Positions 32,114 to 40,013 of a stretch of DNA of 64,000 bases are shown here, in pieces; the stretch's first letter is position 1, and every line of letters begins with the position of its first letter. This DNA is from Coriobacteriales bacterium. Lineage in GTDB: Bacteria > Actinomycetota > Coriobacteriia > Coriobacteriales > UBA8131. The DNA is taken from positions 1 through 64,000 of the forward strand of contig JAITDU010000048.1 in assembly GCA_031282405.1 (NCBI GenBank). The letters run 5' to 3'. Both the position numbers and the translations under genes were made by a program. The notes below the pieces were generated by a model that saw nothing but the letters and a program-made list of their open reading frames with translations, did not search any database and was not told where the DNA came from.

Positions 32114-33921
32114 GAGCGCTCACCCGCAAAGATCGTAGCTCTTTGCGCATCGTCTAAAAGGCGTTGAGCATGTTCCATGGCCACGTCATCTGTCGAGCCG
32201 GAAAGCATCCGGGCCAGCTCGCGCACTCTGTCCTTTCCCTCAACACGGTTGATGCTCGTCGTAAGTCCGGTCTTTGTCTCTGCGCGGCTGACGACGAAGT
32301 GATCGGTGGCAACAGCGGCGATTTGAGCCAGGTGTGTAATGACGATGACCTGATTGTGTTGGGCCAGAGCCTGCAGGTGAGTAGCCACAGTGATAGCAGT
32401 CTGGCCACCGATACCAGCGTCGATCTCGTCGAACACCAGAGTCGTGTCAGATTCGTCTTTTTGCTGCATGCTCTTCAGGGCCAGCATGACCCGAGACAAC
32501 TCCCCACCTGAGGCAATTTTGGCCAGCGGGCGAAAATCAGACGTGGGATCCGGTTGATAGAGCAATTCAAAGGATTGCGGTCCTTGCAGTGTCCAGGCAT
32601 CGATGTCTAAATCAGTTACCGAGAAGCGAAACGCGGCTTTAGGCATGGCCAGGTGAGCTACTGTAGCGGACAGCTGTGTGGTAAAGTCGTCTGCCAGGGC
32701 CGCGCGCGCATGCGTAAGCGTTGCAGCCGCGCTTTCAAGATCGGCCCTGCGGGTCGCCAGGTCGTCGGTAGCCAGACGCAGTTGCTCGTCGCTGTTGTTC
32801 GCGTTCTCTAAGAGCTGTTGAGCGTTTTGCCTGCGCTGTAGCACCTGCTCCAAGCCCGGCCCAAAGCGACGGCTCAGGCCCTCAAGCTGTGCCAATCGGT
32901 CCATGGTGGCCTGAAGGGCGTCAGGATCGAACTCCACCGTTTCGTGGTAGGCGCGCAGGTCGTGAGTTAACTCGTCAGTGTCGGCCACTATCCCATCAAG
33001 CTGCCCGGCCAGGTCATCTAACGCGGAATCAACACCACGCAGAGCCCAAAGCTGAGTAGCGGCAGCAGACAGAGTATCGCGAGCCATGCCGTCGCCGTGG
33101 AGCATGTCGAGAGCCAGCTGGCTCACACGCGACAACTCTTCTCCATTTTGTAACACCGGGAGCGCGTCTTGGAGAGCTTGATACTCGCCGAGCTGCGGGT
33201 CGATTCTGTCTATCTCCTTGACGGTAAAAGCGGCTTGTTCTACCTCGACAGATATACGGGCAGCGGCAGTCTGCATATCCTGGAGGCTACGCGCAGCTTG
33301 TCCATAGGCCTGATAGCATTTCTCGTAAGCATCCCGGGCCTTGGTCAGCTGCAATCCACCAAAGTCGTCCAGAGCGGTCAGTTGATTGGCGGTGGCAAGC
33401 AGAGATTGGTGCTCATGTTGTCCATAGAGGTCAATGAGTGGCCCGATACTTCGAGACAGAGTCTTTAGCGTAACGAGATCATCATTGAGATAGGACCGGG
33501 AGCGACCGTCGGTAGCGATGCGGCGCAGGGCCAGATACTCCTGGGTCGGCGCGGCATCAGAGAGGGCATTGTTGTCGTCGAAACCGGTAGAGGTAGGAGC
33601 AGTGTCGGTGTCAGAGGCGGCAGGCGCGGTCTTGTCACTACCGATAGCCGTCGCAGAAGCGACGGGAGCGGTATCAGCGTCGGTAGTCGCAACAAAGACG
33701 CGGGGAGCTCTAGCCGTGAACAGCGCTTCGATACGTGCCTCTTGAGCCCCACTGCGCACAAGACTGCTATCGGCGCGTTCGCCGACGAGCAGCTTTAGCG
33801 AGTTTAACAAAGCGGTCTTGCCGGCACCCGTCTCGCCTGTAAGCACGGTAAGCCCTGGCGAGAATTCCAAGGTGGCCGCGTCTATGAGCGTCAGGTCCTT
33901 GACGCGCAACTCAAGTAGCAT
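32110..33921 (-). CDS. recN: DNA repair protein RecN
   Basis: 603 residues. This SMC-like ATPase acts in double-strand break repair. Walker A is GETGAGKTALLNSL near residue 30, long coiled coils fill the middle, and the ABC signature SGGELSRVMLAL and Walker B LVFDEIDAGIGG are intact. Between about 65 and 120 is an Ala/Thr/Asp/Ser-rich stretch (DADTAPVASATAIGSDKTAP) not found in usual RecN, encoded by degenerate repeats at about 33545-33720. ATG 33921 overlaps the nadK end by 11 nt. Confidence 0.95.
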   Translation of the reverse strand: MLLELRVKDLTLIDAATLEFSPGLTVLTGETGAGKTALLNSLKLLVGERADSSLVRSGAQEARIEALFTARAPRVFVATTDADTAPVASATAIGSDKTAPAASDTDTAPTSTGFDDNNALSDAAPTQEYLALRRIATDGRSRSYLNDDLVTLKTLSRSIGPLIDLYGQHEHQSLLATANQLTALDDFGGLQLTKARDAYEKCYQAYGQAARSLQDMQTAAARISVEVEQAAFTVKEIDRIDPQLGEYQALQDALPVLQNGEELSRVSQLALDMLHGDGMARDTLSAAATQLWALRGVDSALDDLAGQLDGIVADTDELTHDLRAYHETVEFDPDALQATMDRLAQLEGLSRRFGPGLEQVLQRRQNAQQLLENANNSDEQLRLATDDLATRRADLESAAATLTHARAALADDFTTQLSATVAHLAMPKAAFRFSVTDLDIDAWTLQGPQSFELLYQPDPTSDFRPLAKIASGGELSRVMLALKSMQQKDESDTTLVFDEIDAGIGGQTAITVATHLQALAQHNQVIVITHLAQIAAVATDHFVVSRAETKTGLTTSINRVEGKDRVRELARMLSGSTDDVAMEHAQRLLDDAQRATIFAGERS

Positions 33922-34786
33922 CGCCACCACCCGACAAGGAGCGGGCAATCTTTACATAGAAGTCCGGTGCATCAAAGCTCAGCAGCACCAATTCATTGGC
34001 AGCCTTGCCCACTTCAACAGAGTGGATTTCTTTGTCAGCATCCTTTGAACTGAGCGGCTGTCCGTCAATGTTGATAACAGCGCGTTGACCTGGGCGCGGT
34101 CGGGGGGCCAGCTCGATGACATCTTCGGGTGCCGAGACAAACGTGGCCACACCCAGGCTATGGGCAGAAATCGGCACAACGCACAGACCCTCATGGCCGG
34201 GGGTGAGCAGAGGGCCTCCCGCTGAGAGGGCATAGGCGGTAGAGCCGGTGGCCGTGGCCACAATTACGCCGTCGGCCCGAAGTTGCGGCAGGGTGTTGCC
34301 GTTGATGGCCAGATCGATGTTGATGTCCCTGCCCATATTGGAACGTCCGAGCACAATCTCGTTTAAAGCCTGATAGACAGCCGTACTCTCGTCGGCAAAG
34401 CGGATGGTAGCTTCAAGCATCACACGACGATCCTCTGCGAGCGTGCCCGCCAGAAAGGCTTGCAGAGCCGCTTGCAAAGACTGTGGTCGCGCGCCGGTCA
34501 AAAAACCCAGACTGCCAAAATTTACGCCGAGCAACGGCAGCGTGGCACGAGTCGCTATCCGCGTGGCTTTAAGGACTGTGCCGTCGCCACCCAGGGCACA
34601 GATCAACCCAAAGTCGCCACTTTCAACCCGCGTGGATACCTCGCGAAGCGCCAAAGAACCGATAAGCAGTTCGTCGGCATCAACAAGTTCCGAAGCGATG
34701 CCAATGAGCCGCAGCCACTCGCCCGCCTCCTCAGCTGCTTGCACCGCTGTGGCATTGATCGTCGGAGCTACAAAGAGGACCTGCAT
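33911..34786 (-). CDS. nadK: NAD kinase
   Basis: 291 residues. It phosphorylates NAD to NADP. The signature GGDGTVLKA is at about 66-74, and the second conserved block VNFGSLGFLTG, the NE-rich ALNEIVLGR and DGVIVATATGSTAYALSAGGP are all present. The start overlaps the tlyA end by 19 nt and the stop overlaps recN, so it is translationally coupled on both sides. No unusual insert was seen. Confidence 0.96.
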   Translation of the reverse strand: MQVLFVAPTINATAVQAAEEAGEWLRLIGIASELVDADELLIGSLALREVSTRVESGDFGLICALGGDGTVLKATRIATRATLPLLGVNFGSLGFLTGARPQSLQAALQAFLAGTLAEDRRVMLEATIRFADESTAVYQALNEIVLGRSNMGRDINIDLAINGNTLPQLRADGVIVATATGSTAYALSAGGPLLTPGHEGLCVVPISAHSLGVATFVSAPEDVIELAPRPRPGQRAVINIDGQPLSSKDADKEIHSVEVGKAANELVLLSFDAPDFYVKIARSLSGGGDAT

Positions 34787-35619
34787 GATGACTCCATTCC
34801 TCTTTGTTGAGCGGCTGCAACTGCACTGTCGACATCAATATCGGCGACCGAACCACCACGCCTCAACCATAAAAAGAACTCGCTATTGCCCTTATGTCCG
34901 GCAAGGTCGGATGCTCGAAGCGCCTGAGGCAGCAGACCGCTTGTGCCCAGACTGTCTAACACGAGTTGTATGGCCTGGCGCTGCAACGCAGCGTCGGTAA
35001 CGATACCGTTACCGACACAGGAGCTTGGCAGTTCGAATTGTGGTTTAATCAGAATGATGACATCGCCACGAACGCGGACAAGCGTCGAAAACAGCGGCAA
35101 ATGAACGCGCACTGTGGTAAAGCTGAGGTCGGCAACCACGAGGTCAAACGGCGCGCCTATCTGCTCAGGCACTATCTGGGATATGTTCGTACGTTCATAC
35201 AACGAAACCCGCGGATCACAGCGCAGTTTCCAATCAAATTGTCCATAGCCGACATCCACAGCCGTAACGCCGGCGGCACCGCTTTGCAGCAGACAGTCAC
35301 AAAAACCGCCACTGGAGGTGCCGACATCGAGGCATCTCCTCCCCCGGATATTCAATCCAAAGGCCACAAGCGCTCCCTGGAGCTTGGTGCCGCCACGAGA
35401 GACGAAACGCCGATCGGCTTTGATAGAGATAGAGCCCGGCGAAGCAAGCCGCGTACCAGCCTGTGTTATCACGGTGCCATCAACGCTGATGAGACCGGCC
35501 AGGCAGGCCCGTTCAGCACAGGCACGGTCAGGATAGTACCCCTCATCCACCAGCCTTTCGTCCAGTCTGGCCGGCAGTGCCAAGGTGGCAGGTTTGCTCC
35601 GATGAGCTCGCTCAGGCAT
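34768..35619 (-). CDS. tlyA: TlyA-family RNA 2'-O-methyltransferase
   Basis: 283 residues. An N-terminal S4 RNA-binding domain (RLDERLVDEGYYPDRACAER) is joined to an FtsJ/RrmJ-like methyltransferase with CLDVGTSSGGFCDCLLQ for SAM binding and KPQFEL near the end. In mycobacteria TlyA methylates 16S and 23S rRNA and determines capreomycin sensitivity. Its position between dxs and nadK is the conserved actinobacterial order. The last 25 residues are Asp/Ala/Gln-rich and variable. Confidence 0.93.
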   Translation of the reverse strand: MPERAHRSKPATLALPARLDERLVDEGYYPDRACAERACLAGLISVDGTVITQAGTRLASPGSISIKADRRFVSRGGTKLQGALVAFGLNIRGRRCLDVGTSSGGFCDCLLQSGAAGVTAVDVGYGQFDWKLRCDPRVSLYERTNISQIVPEQIGAPFDLVVADLSFTTVRVHLPLFSTLVRVRGDVIILIKPQFELPSSCVGNGIVTDAALQRQAIQLVLDSLGTSGLLPQALRASDLAGHKGNSEFFLWLRRGGSVADIDVDSAVAAAQQRGMESSCRSSL

Positions 35620-37495
35620 TGAGAGCCTCTACGATTTGCTCGGTGACGGCAGCAGGCGTAAGTCCCAGCGACTCAAACAGGCGCTCGATGCAGCCGTGGC
35701 CGCAAAATTCGTCGGGCACTCCGAGGGTGAGAACTACCGGGCGCTCAGCAACACCGGACAGGGTTTCGAGCACCGCTGAACCAAAGCCGCCGCTCGTCGT
35801 GCCATCCTCCAGCGTGACAATCAACCGGGTTGCGGTCGCTGCTCTGACCGCATCCTCGTCGATGGGTTTGACCCAAATCATGTCGTAAACACTGGCCTCA
35901 ATGCCCTGCGCAGCCAGCAGCGTGGCGCATTCTGCGGCCAGTGGTATCATCTTTCCCAGTGCCAACAGGGCAACATCGGCACCGCTGCGCAGTAAATTTG
36001 CTATTCCAAATGGCAATATTTGAGGCACGTAGTCGTCGGGCACCGCGCCATCGGGTGTAGCGCCACGAGGATAGCGAATAGCCACCGGGCCGTCATTCAT
36101 TGATAGAGCGGTGTGAAGCGCATCTGAAAGCATGCGGGCATCAGATGGAGCGATGATGCGCATGGCAGGCAGCGCGCGAAGATAGACCAGGTCCAACAGG
36201 CCGTGGTGAGTCGAGCCATCCTCGCCTACAAGGCCACTGCGGTCCAAACAGAACACCACGTGTAACCGTTGGAGGGCCACATCGACTGCCAGTTGGTCAA
36301 AGGCCCGTTGCAAAAACGCGGAGTAGATGACGACAACCGGTTTTTTGCCGGCCAGCGCCAAACCAGCGGCCATGGCCACGGCATGCTCCTCGGCAATGCC
36401 AACGTCGATAAAACGCTCAGAAAAGCAAGCTGCAAAGCCGTCCAGGCCGGTGCCTGTGGGCATAGCCGCAGTCAGTGCCACAATGGCGTCGTCGCGTTCA
36501 GCCTCATCGAGCAGGCTAGAGCCAAACGCCTGAGTAAAGGTAGGCGCTAAGCCGTTCTTTGGGTCCAGCTCTCCGGTTTTTGGGTCATAGCTGCTCACGC
36601 CATGGAACAATTCGGGCTTTTTTTCAGCCGGCTCAAAACCTCGACCTTTCTGAGTAACCGTATGTACGATAATCGGCCCCCTATAGCCTTTAGCCGCCGA
36701 GAAAGCATCCAGGACATCAAAAATATTGTGGCCATCAATAGGACCGATATACTTGATGCCCATATCCTCAAAGAACATGCCTGGGACAACCAGTTTCTTA
36801 AATGAGCTTTTGGCCGCCTCGCCGGCGTTAACGAGAACCCGCCCGGCTTTGCCGATGCGTTCAAGACTGCCTTCAAGCGTATCGCGCGTAACGGTATAGG
36901 GTCTGCTCATGCGCAGTTTGCCCAGGTAAAGCGACAGCGCCCCCACACTCTTGGAGATACTCATCTCGTTATCGTTGAGAACAATCGTGATGTTATATTG
37001 ATCGTGCCCTATCTGATTGAGCGCCTCAAAGGCCAGACCGCCAGACAAGGATGCGTCGCCTATGAGCGCAACTACCTCGTTGGTATCCCCATTAAGGGCA
37101 TACGCCTTAGCCAGACCGCAGGCAATCGAGAGGGAGTCCGAAGCATGACCGGAGTCGTGGGCATCGTATATCGACTCTTCACGTTTAGGAAAACCACTGA
37201 TGCCGCCAAATTTTCTGAGCGTATCAAAAGCAGCGTTACGGCCCGTAATTAATTTATGGGCGTAACCCTGGTGTCCCACGTCGAATACCAGCCTGTCATA
37301 GGAGAAGTCAAAAACGCTATGCAAAGCCAGAATTATCTCCACCGCTCCCAATGACGAAGCCAGATGCCCGCCGTTTTTCGAGGTGACATCCACCAGTCGC
37401 TGGCGAATCTCTGCGGCCAGACGCCTTACGTCTTCCGGCGACAGCGACCTGAGGTCATCAGGCCGCTCAATATTCTCAAGAACAGAGTGCATCAT
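35612..37495 (-). CDS. dxs: 1-deoxy-D-xylulose-5-phosphate synthase
   Basis: 627 residues. This TPP enzyme makes DXP from pyruvate and glyceraldehyde 3-phosphate, the first step of the MEP isoprenoid pathway. The thiamine motif GDASLSGGLAFEALN, the His in FDVGHQGYAHKLITGR and the acid-base Glu in GIAEEHAVAMAAG are visible. The ATG overlaps the xseB stop (ATGA). Length and motifs are normal. It is cotranscribed with tlyA, nadK, recN and steA. Confidence 0.97.
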   Translation of the reverse strand: MMHSVLENIERPDDLRSLSPEDVRRLAAEIRQRLVDVTSKNGGHLASSLGAVEIILALHSVFDFSYDRLVFDVGHQGYAHKLITGRNAAFDTLRKFGGISGFPKREESIYDAHDSGHASDSLSIACGLAKAYALNGDTNEVVALIGDASLSGGLAFEALNQIGHDQYNITIVLNDNEMSISKSVGALSLYLGKLRMSRPYTVTRDTLEGSLERIGKAGRVLVNAGEAAKSSFKKLVVPGMFFEDMGIKYIGPIDGHNIFDVLDAFSAAKGYRGPIIVHTVTQKGRGFEPAEKKPELFHGVSSYDPKTGELDPKNGLAPTFTQAFGSSLLDEAERDDAIVALTAAMPTGTGLDGFAACFSERFIDVGIAEEHAVAMAAGLALAGKKPVVVIYSAFLQRAFDQLAVDVALQRLHVVFCLDRSGLVGEDGSTHHGLLDLVYLRALPAMRIIAPSDARMLSDALHTALSMNDGPVAIRYPRGATPDGAVPDDYVPQILPFGIANLLRSGADVALLALGKMIPLAAECATLLAAQGIEASVYDMIWVKPIDEDAVRAATATRLIVTLEDGTTSGGFGSAVLETLSGVAERPVVLTLGVPDEFCGHGCIERLFESLGLTPAAVTEQIVEALNA

Positions 37496-37731
37496 TCCTG
37501 TGGCGGCTTTTGCGCGCTCTCCAAGCTGATATCGGGGTGGTCGTCTAATGTAGCCATCTCCTCGCTCGTAAAGCCACCCTGCTCCAGTCTCTCAATACAC
37601 CTGCCTCCGATGCGCAGAGCCTCGTCATAGAGGTCCAGGCTCTTTTCCAAAGGAACATCCTTGGAGCGCACTTGAATAACGATCTCCTCCAGTTGCTCTT
37701 TGAGGTGTCCGTATATATTCTGTTCGTCCAT
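37492..37731 (-). CDS. xseB: exodeoxyribonuclease VII small subunit
   Basis: 79 residues. It has the XseB helical pair, FTSEEMATLDD at the tail end and VPLEKSLDLYDEALRIGGRC in the core, the conserved signature of the small subunit that supports XseA in single-strand DNA degradation. It starts where nusB stops (stop codon at 37732) and overlaps dxs. No xseA is adjacent, although the two are usually neighbours, so the large subunit must be elsewhere or absent. Confidence 0.92.
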   Translation of the reverse strand: MDEQNIYGHLKEQLEEIVIQVRSKDVPLEKSLDLYDEALRIGGRCIERLEQGGFTSEEMATLDDHPDISLESAQKPPQE

Positions 37732-38307
37732 CTATCTGTTCTCCTTACTCAGGCTTTCAGCTTCACATTCTTTATCGTTACAGACTATCGTTACAGACAC
37801 AGGGTCCGACATAGGAGCAGGCACAAGGTCAGACGCAAGAGTCGATGCGGAGTCTGGTACAAGAACCGACACAGGGTCAGACGCAAGAGCAGCAGCCAGT
37901 GTCCGGGCGATACTGCCGAGCACGCCGTTGATGAAGCGCGGTGAATCATCCTCGCCGCCGAATATCCGCGCCAGCTCCACAGCTTCGTTAACCGATACAC
38001 TGATAGGCACCTCGTCGATATAAAGCATTTCGTGGGTGGCTAATCTGAGGATACATCGATCGACGAGCGCAATCCTGTCGATGGACCAGTTGGCAGAAGC
38101 CGAGGCGATCAGGGCGTCGATCTCGGCGCTGCGCTCGGGTAAAGTCGTGACCAGCCGAGCTGTGAACTGACAAGGTATGCCCAACTCATCAATGAACTCG
38201 CCGTCTGCAAGTACCTGAGCCGGGCCGGTACCGGTCAGCTCAGCCTGGTAGAGTATCTGCAGGGCTTTGCGCCGAGCAATCGTGCGATCATGGTGGACAC
38301 CGCTCAT
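37732..38307 (-). CDS. nusB: transcription antitermination factor NusB
   Basis: 191 residues. The NusB fold covers about 5-135: RRKALQILYQAELTG, then RIALVDRCILRLATHEML and NEAVELARIFGGEDDSPRFINGVL. NusB binds boxA RNA with NusE to assist rRNA transcription. The last ~55 residues are an added Ser/Asp/Val/Pro tail with imperfect repeats (DPVSVLVPDSASTLASDLVP), encoded by repeats at about 37790-37905. The gene lies in its usual position, after efp and the carboxylase genes. Confidence 0.94.
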   Translation of the reverse strand: MSGVHHDRTIARRKALQILYQAELTGTGPAQVLADGEFIDELGIPCQFTARLVTTLPERSAEIDALIASASANWSIDRIALVDRCILRLATHEMLYIDEVPISVSVNEAVELARIFGGEDDSPRFINGVLGSIARTLAAALASDPVSVLVPDSASTLASDLVPAPMSDPVSVTIVCNDKECEAESLSKENR

Positions 38308-38320
38308 CTTTGATGACCTG

Positions 38321-38674
38321 TCAAGCCTTAAATACGATACCGTCTATCGTAACGTCTACACAGGCAACTTCGATACCCACCTGAGAGAGCAGAGCATCGT
38401 AGACGGCTGCGCGGATCTGGTCGGCAACCTCTTGAAGATGATAGCCGTAGCAGATCTGCACATGAGCCTGCACTTTGATCTCGCCGTCCTCTTCCAAGAC
38501 CAGCACGCCATGGACGGCATGTTTCCTGGACAGAGCGCCAAGAGCCCCCGGCTGGCTCTTGCCACCCACCGAGGCCACACCCTCGACTTCCATAATAGCC
38601 AGGGCAATGATTGTCTCGACAACGCCGGGGGCGATGATCACCTCTTGTCTGTCTGTCTCACTGTGAACACTCAT
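38321..38674 (-). CDS. Asp23/Gls24-family protein
   Basis: 117 residues. The family features are the early VIIAPGVVETIIALAIMEVEGVASVGG and the alternating EIKVQAHVQICYGYHLQEVADQIRAAVYDAL. Gls24-type proteins act in envelope stress or are organised at the membrane by partner proteins. A location between efp/accC and nusB is conserved in Firmicutes and many actinobacteria. The ATG here overlaps the accC stop by 4 nt. No membrane segment. Confidence 0.9.
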   Translation of the reverse strand: MSVHSETDRQEVIIAPGVVETIIALAIMEVEGVASVGGKSQPGALGALSRKHAVHGVLVLEEDGEIKVQAHVQICYGYHLQEVADQIRAAVYDALLSQVGIEVACVDVTIDGIVFKA

Positions 38675-40011
38675 AGATACCTCTCTAAAAAGTCGGTATG
38701 GACATCTCCTTTGATAAAGTCCTCAATGCCAAGCAACCTCTCGTGAAAGCCGATAGTGGTCTTGATGCCTTCGATCTTAAACTCGTTGAGGGCACGGCGA
38801 CCCCGGGCCAAAGCCTCTGTGCGGTCCTTTCCCCACACTATCAGTTTGGCAATCAAGGAGTCGTAGTTCGGGGGCACACTATAGCCGGCGTAGATATGAC
38901 TGTCTACCCTGACCCCCGGACCACCCGGCAGCCTGAGCTCGGTAATCCGGCCAGGCGAGGGCAAAAAGTCCCTGGTGGGATCCTCCGCATTAATACGAAA
39001 TTCGATGGCATGGCCACACGGTTCGACAGGTACCCTGTCAAGGAAGCTGATGCGCTCGCCGGCGGCAATCCGGAGCTGTTCTTTGATAATATCGGTACGG
39101 GTAATCTCCTCGGTAACCGGATGCTCGACCTGAACACGGGTGTTCATTTCCATGAAATAGAAATCGCCCGCATCATCTAACAAAAATTCAACCGTCCCAG
39201 CATTAACATAGCCTACCTCGCGCACAGCTTTGAGGGCAGTCTCGCCCATCTGGGTACGCAGCTCAGGCGAAAGTGCCGGCGAGGGAGCCTCTTCCAGTAA
39301 CTTTTGATGCCTGCGCTGTACCGAACAGTCGCGCTCACAGAGATGTACAGCGTTGCCATGGCTGTCGGCCAGCACCTGTATCTCAATATGACGGGGGCTC
39401 TTGAGCAGCTTTTCAAGGTACACCTGCCCATTGCCAAAGGCCGCCAGAGCCTCAGCGCTTGCCGAGCTAAAGGCCACCTCCAACTCTCCCGGACCGGCGA
39501 CCGCGCGCATACCGCGACCGCCACCGCCCGCGCTGGCTTTAATGAGCACCGGATAGCCCACAGCGTCAGCAAAACTCACCGCCTCATCCAGACTGGCCAC
39601 CGGCCCATCACTGCCGGGCACAGTCGGCACACCGATGCGTTGCATGGTACGCTTGGCCAGGCTTTTATCGCCCATAAGTTCGATAGAGTCGGGGCTGGGG
39701 CCAATCCACGTCAGATCGTGTGCGATAACCGCCCGAGCAAAGTCGGCATTCTCCGCCAAAAAACCATAACCGGGATGGATGGCGCAGACTCCACGTGAGG
39801 TGGCAGCAGAAATAACGTTGGCAAAGTCGAGATAAGACTGTGCCGCCGAGGCCGGCCCGATACGTACACGTTCGTCGGCTTCATGCACGGCCAACGTATC
39901 GGCATCGGCCGCAGAGTAGGCCTGGACACTGATGACGCCCAGTTCACGACAGGCGCGAACAATGCGCAGGGCCACTTCGCCGCGATTGGCTATGAGTACT
40001 TTAGCAAACAC
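38671..40011 (-). CDS. accC: biotin carboxylase subunit (AccC type)
   Basis: 446 residues. It uses ATP and bicarbonate to carboxylate biotin on a carrier protein. The biotin carboxylase N domain (LIANRGEVALRIVRACRELG), ATP-grasp loop (KASAGGGGRGMR) and catalytic EMNTRVQVEHPVTEEI are intact. It starts 2 nt after the stop of a fused carboxyltransferase/biotin carrier, so the two polypeptides likely form one carboxylase, chemically a split pyruvate carboxylase or an oxaloacetate decarboxylase-like system. A role in acetyl-CoA carboxylation is also possible if other subunits exist. Confidence 0.95.
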   Translation of the reverse strand: MFAKVLIANRGEVALRIVRACRELGVISVQAYSAADADTLAVHEADERVRIGPASAAQSYLDFANVISAATSRGVCAIHPGYGFLAENADFARAVIAHDLTWIGPSPDSIELMGDKSLAKRTMQRIGVPTVPGSDGPVASLDEAVSFADAVGYPVLIKASAGGGGRGMRAVAGPGELEVAFSSASAEALAAFGNGQVYLEKLLKSPRHIEIQVLADSHGNAVHLCERDCSVQRRHQKLLEEAPSPALSPELRTQMGETALKAVREVGYVNAGTVEFLLDDAGDFYFMEMNTRVQVEHPVTEEITRTDIIKEQLRIAAGERISFLDRVPVEPCGHAIEFRINAEDPTRDFLPSPGRITELRLPGGPGVRVDSHIYAGYSVPPNYDSLIAKLIVWGKDRTEALARGRRALNEFKIEGIKTTIGFHERLLGIEDFIKGDVHTDFLERYL

Positions 40012-40013
40012 CG

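Noticed and set aside
34966-35622. Long plus-strand open frame opposite tlyA
   Set aside because: It is antisense to a fully conserved gene, has no ribosome site and no recognisable protein features.
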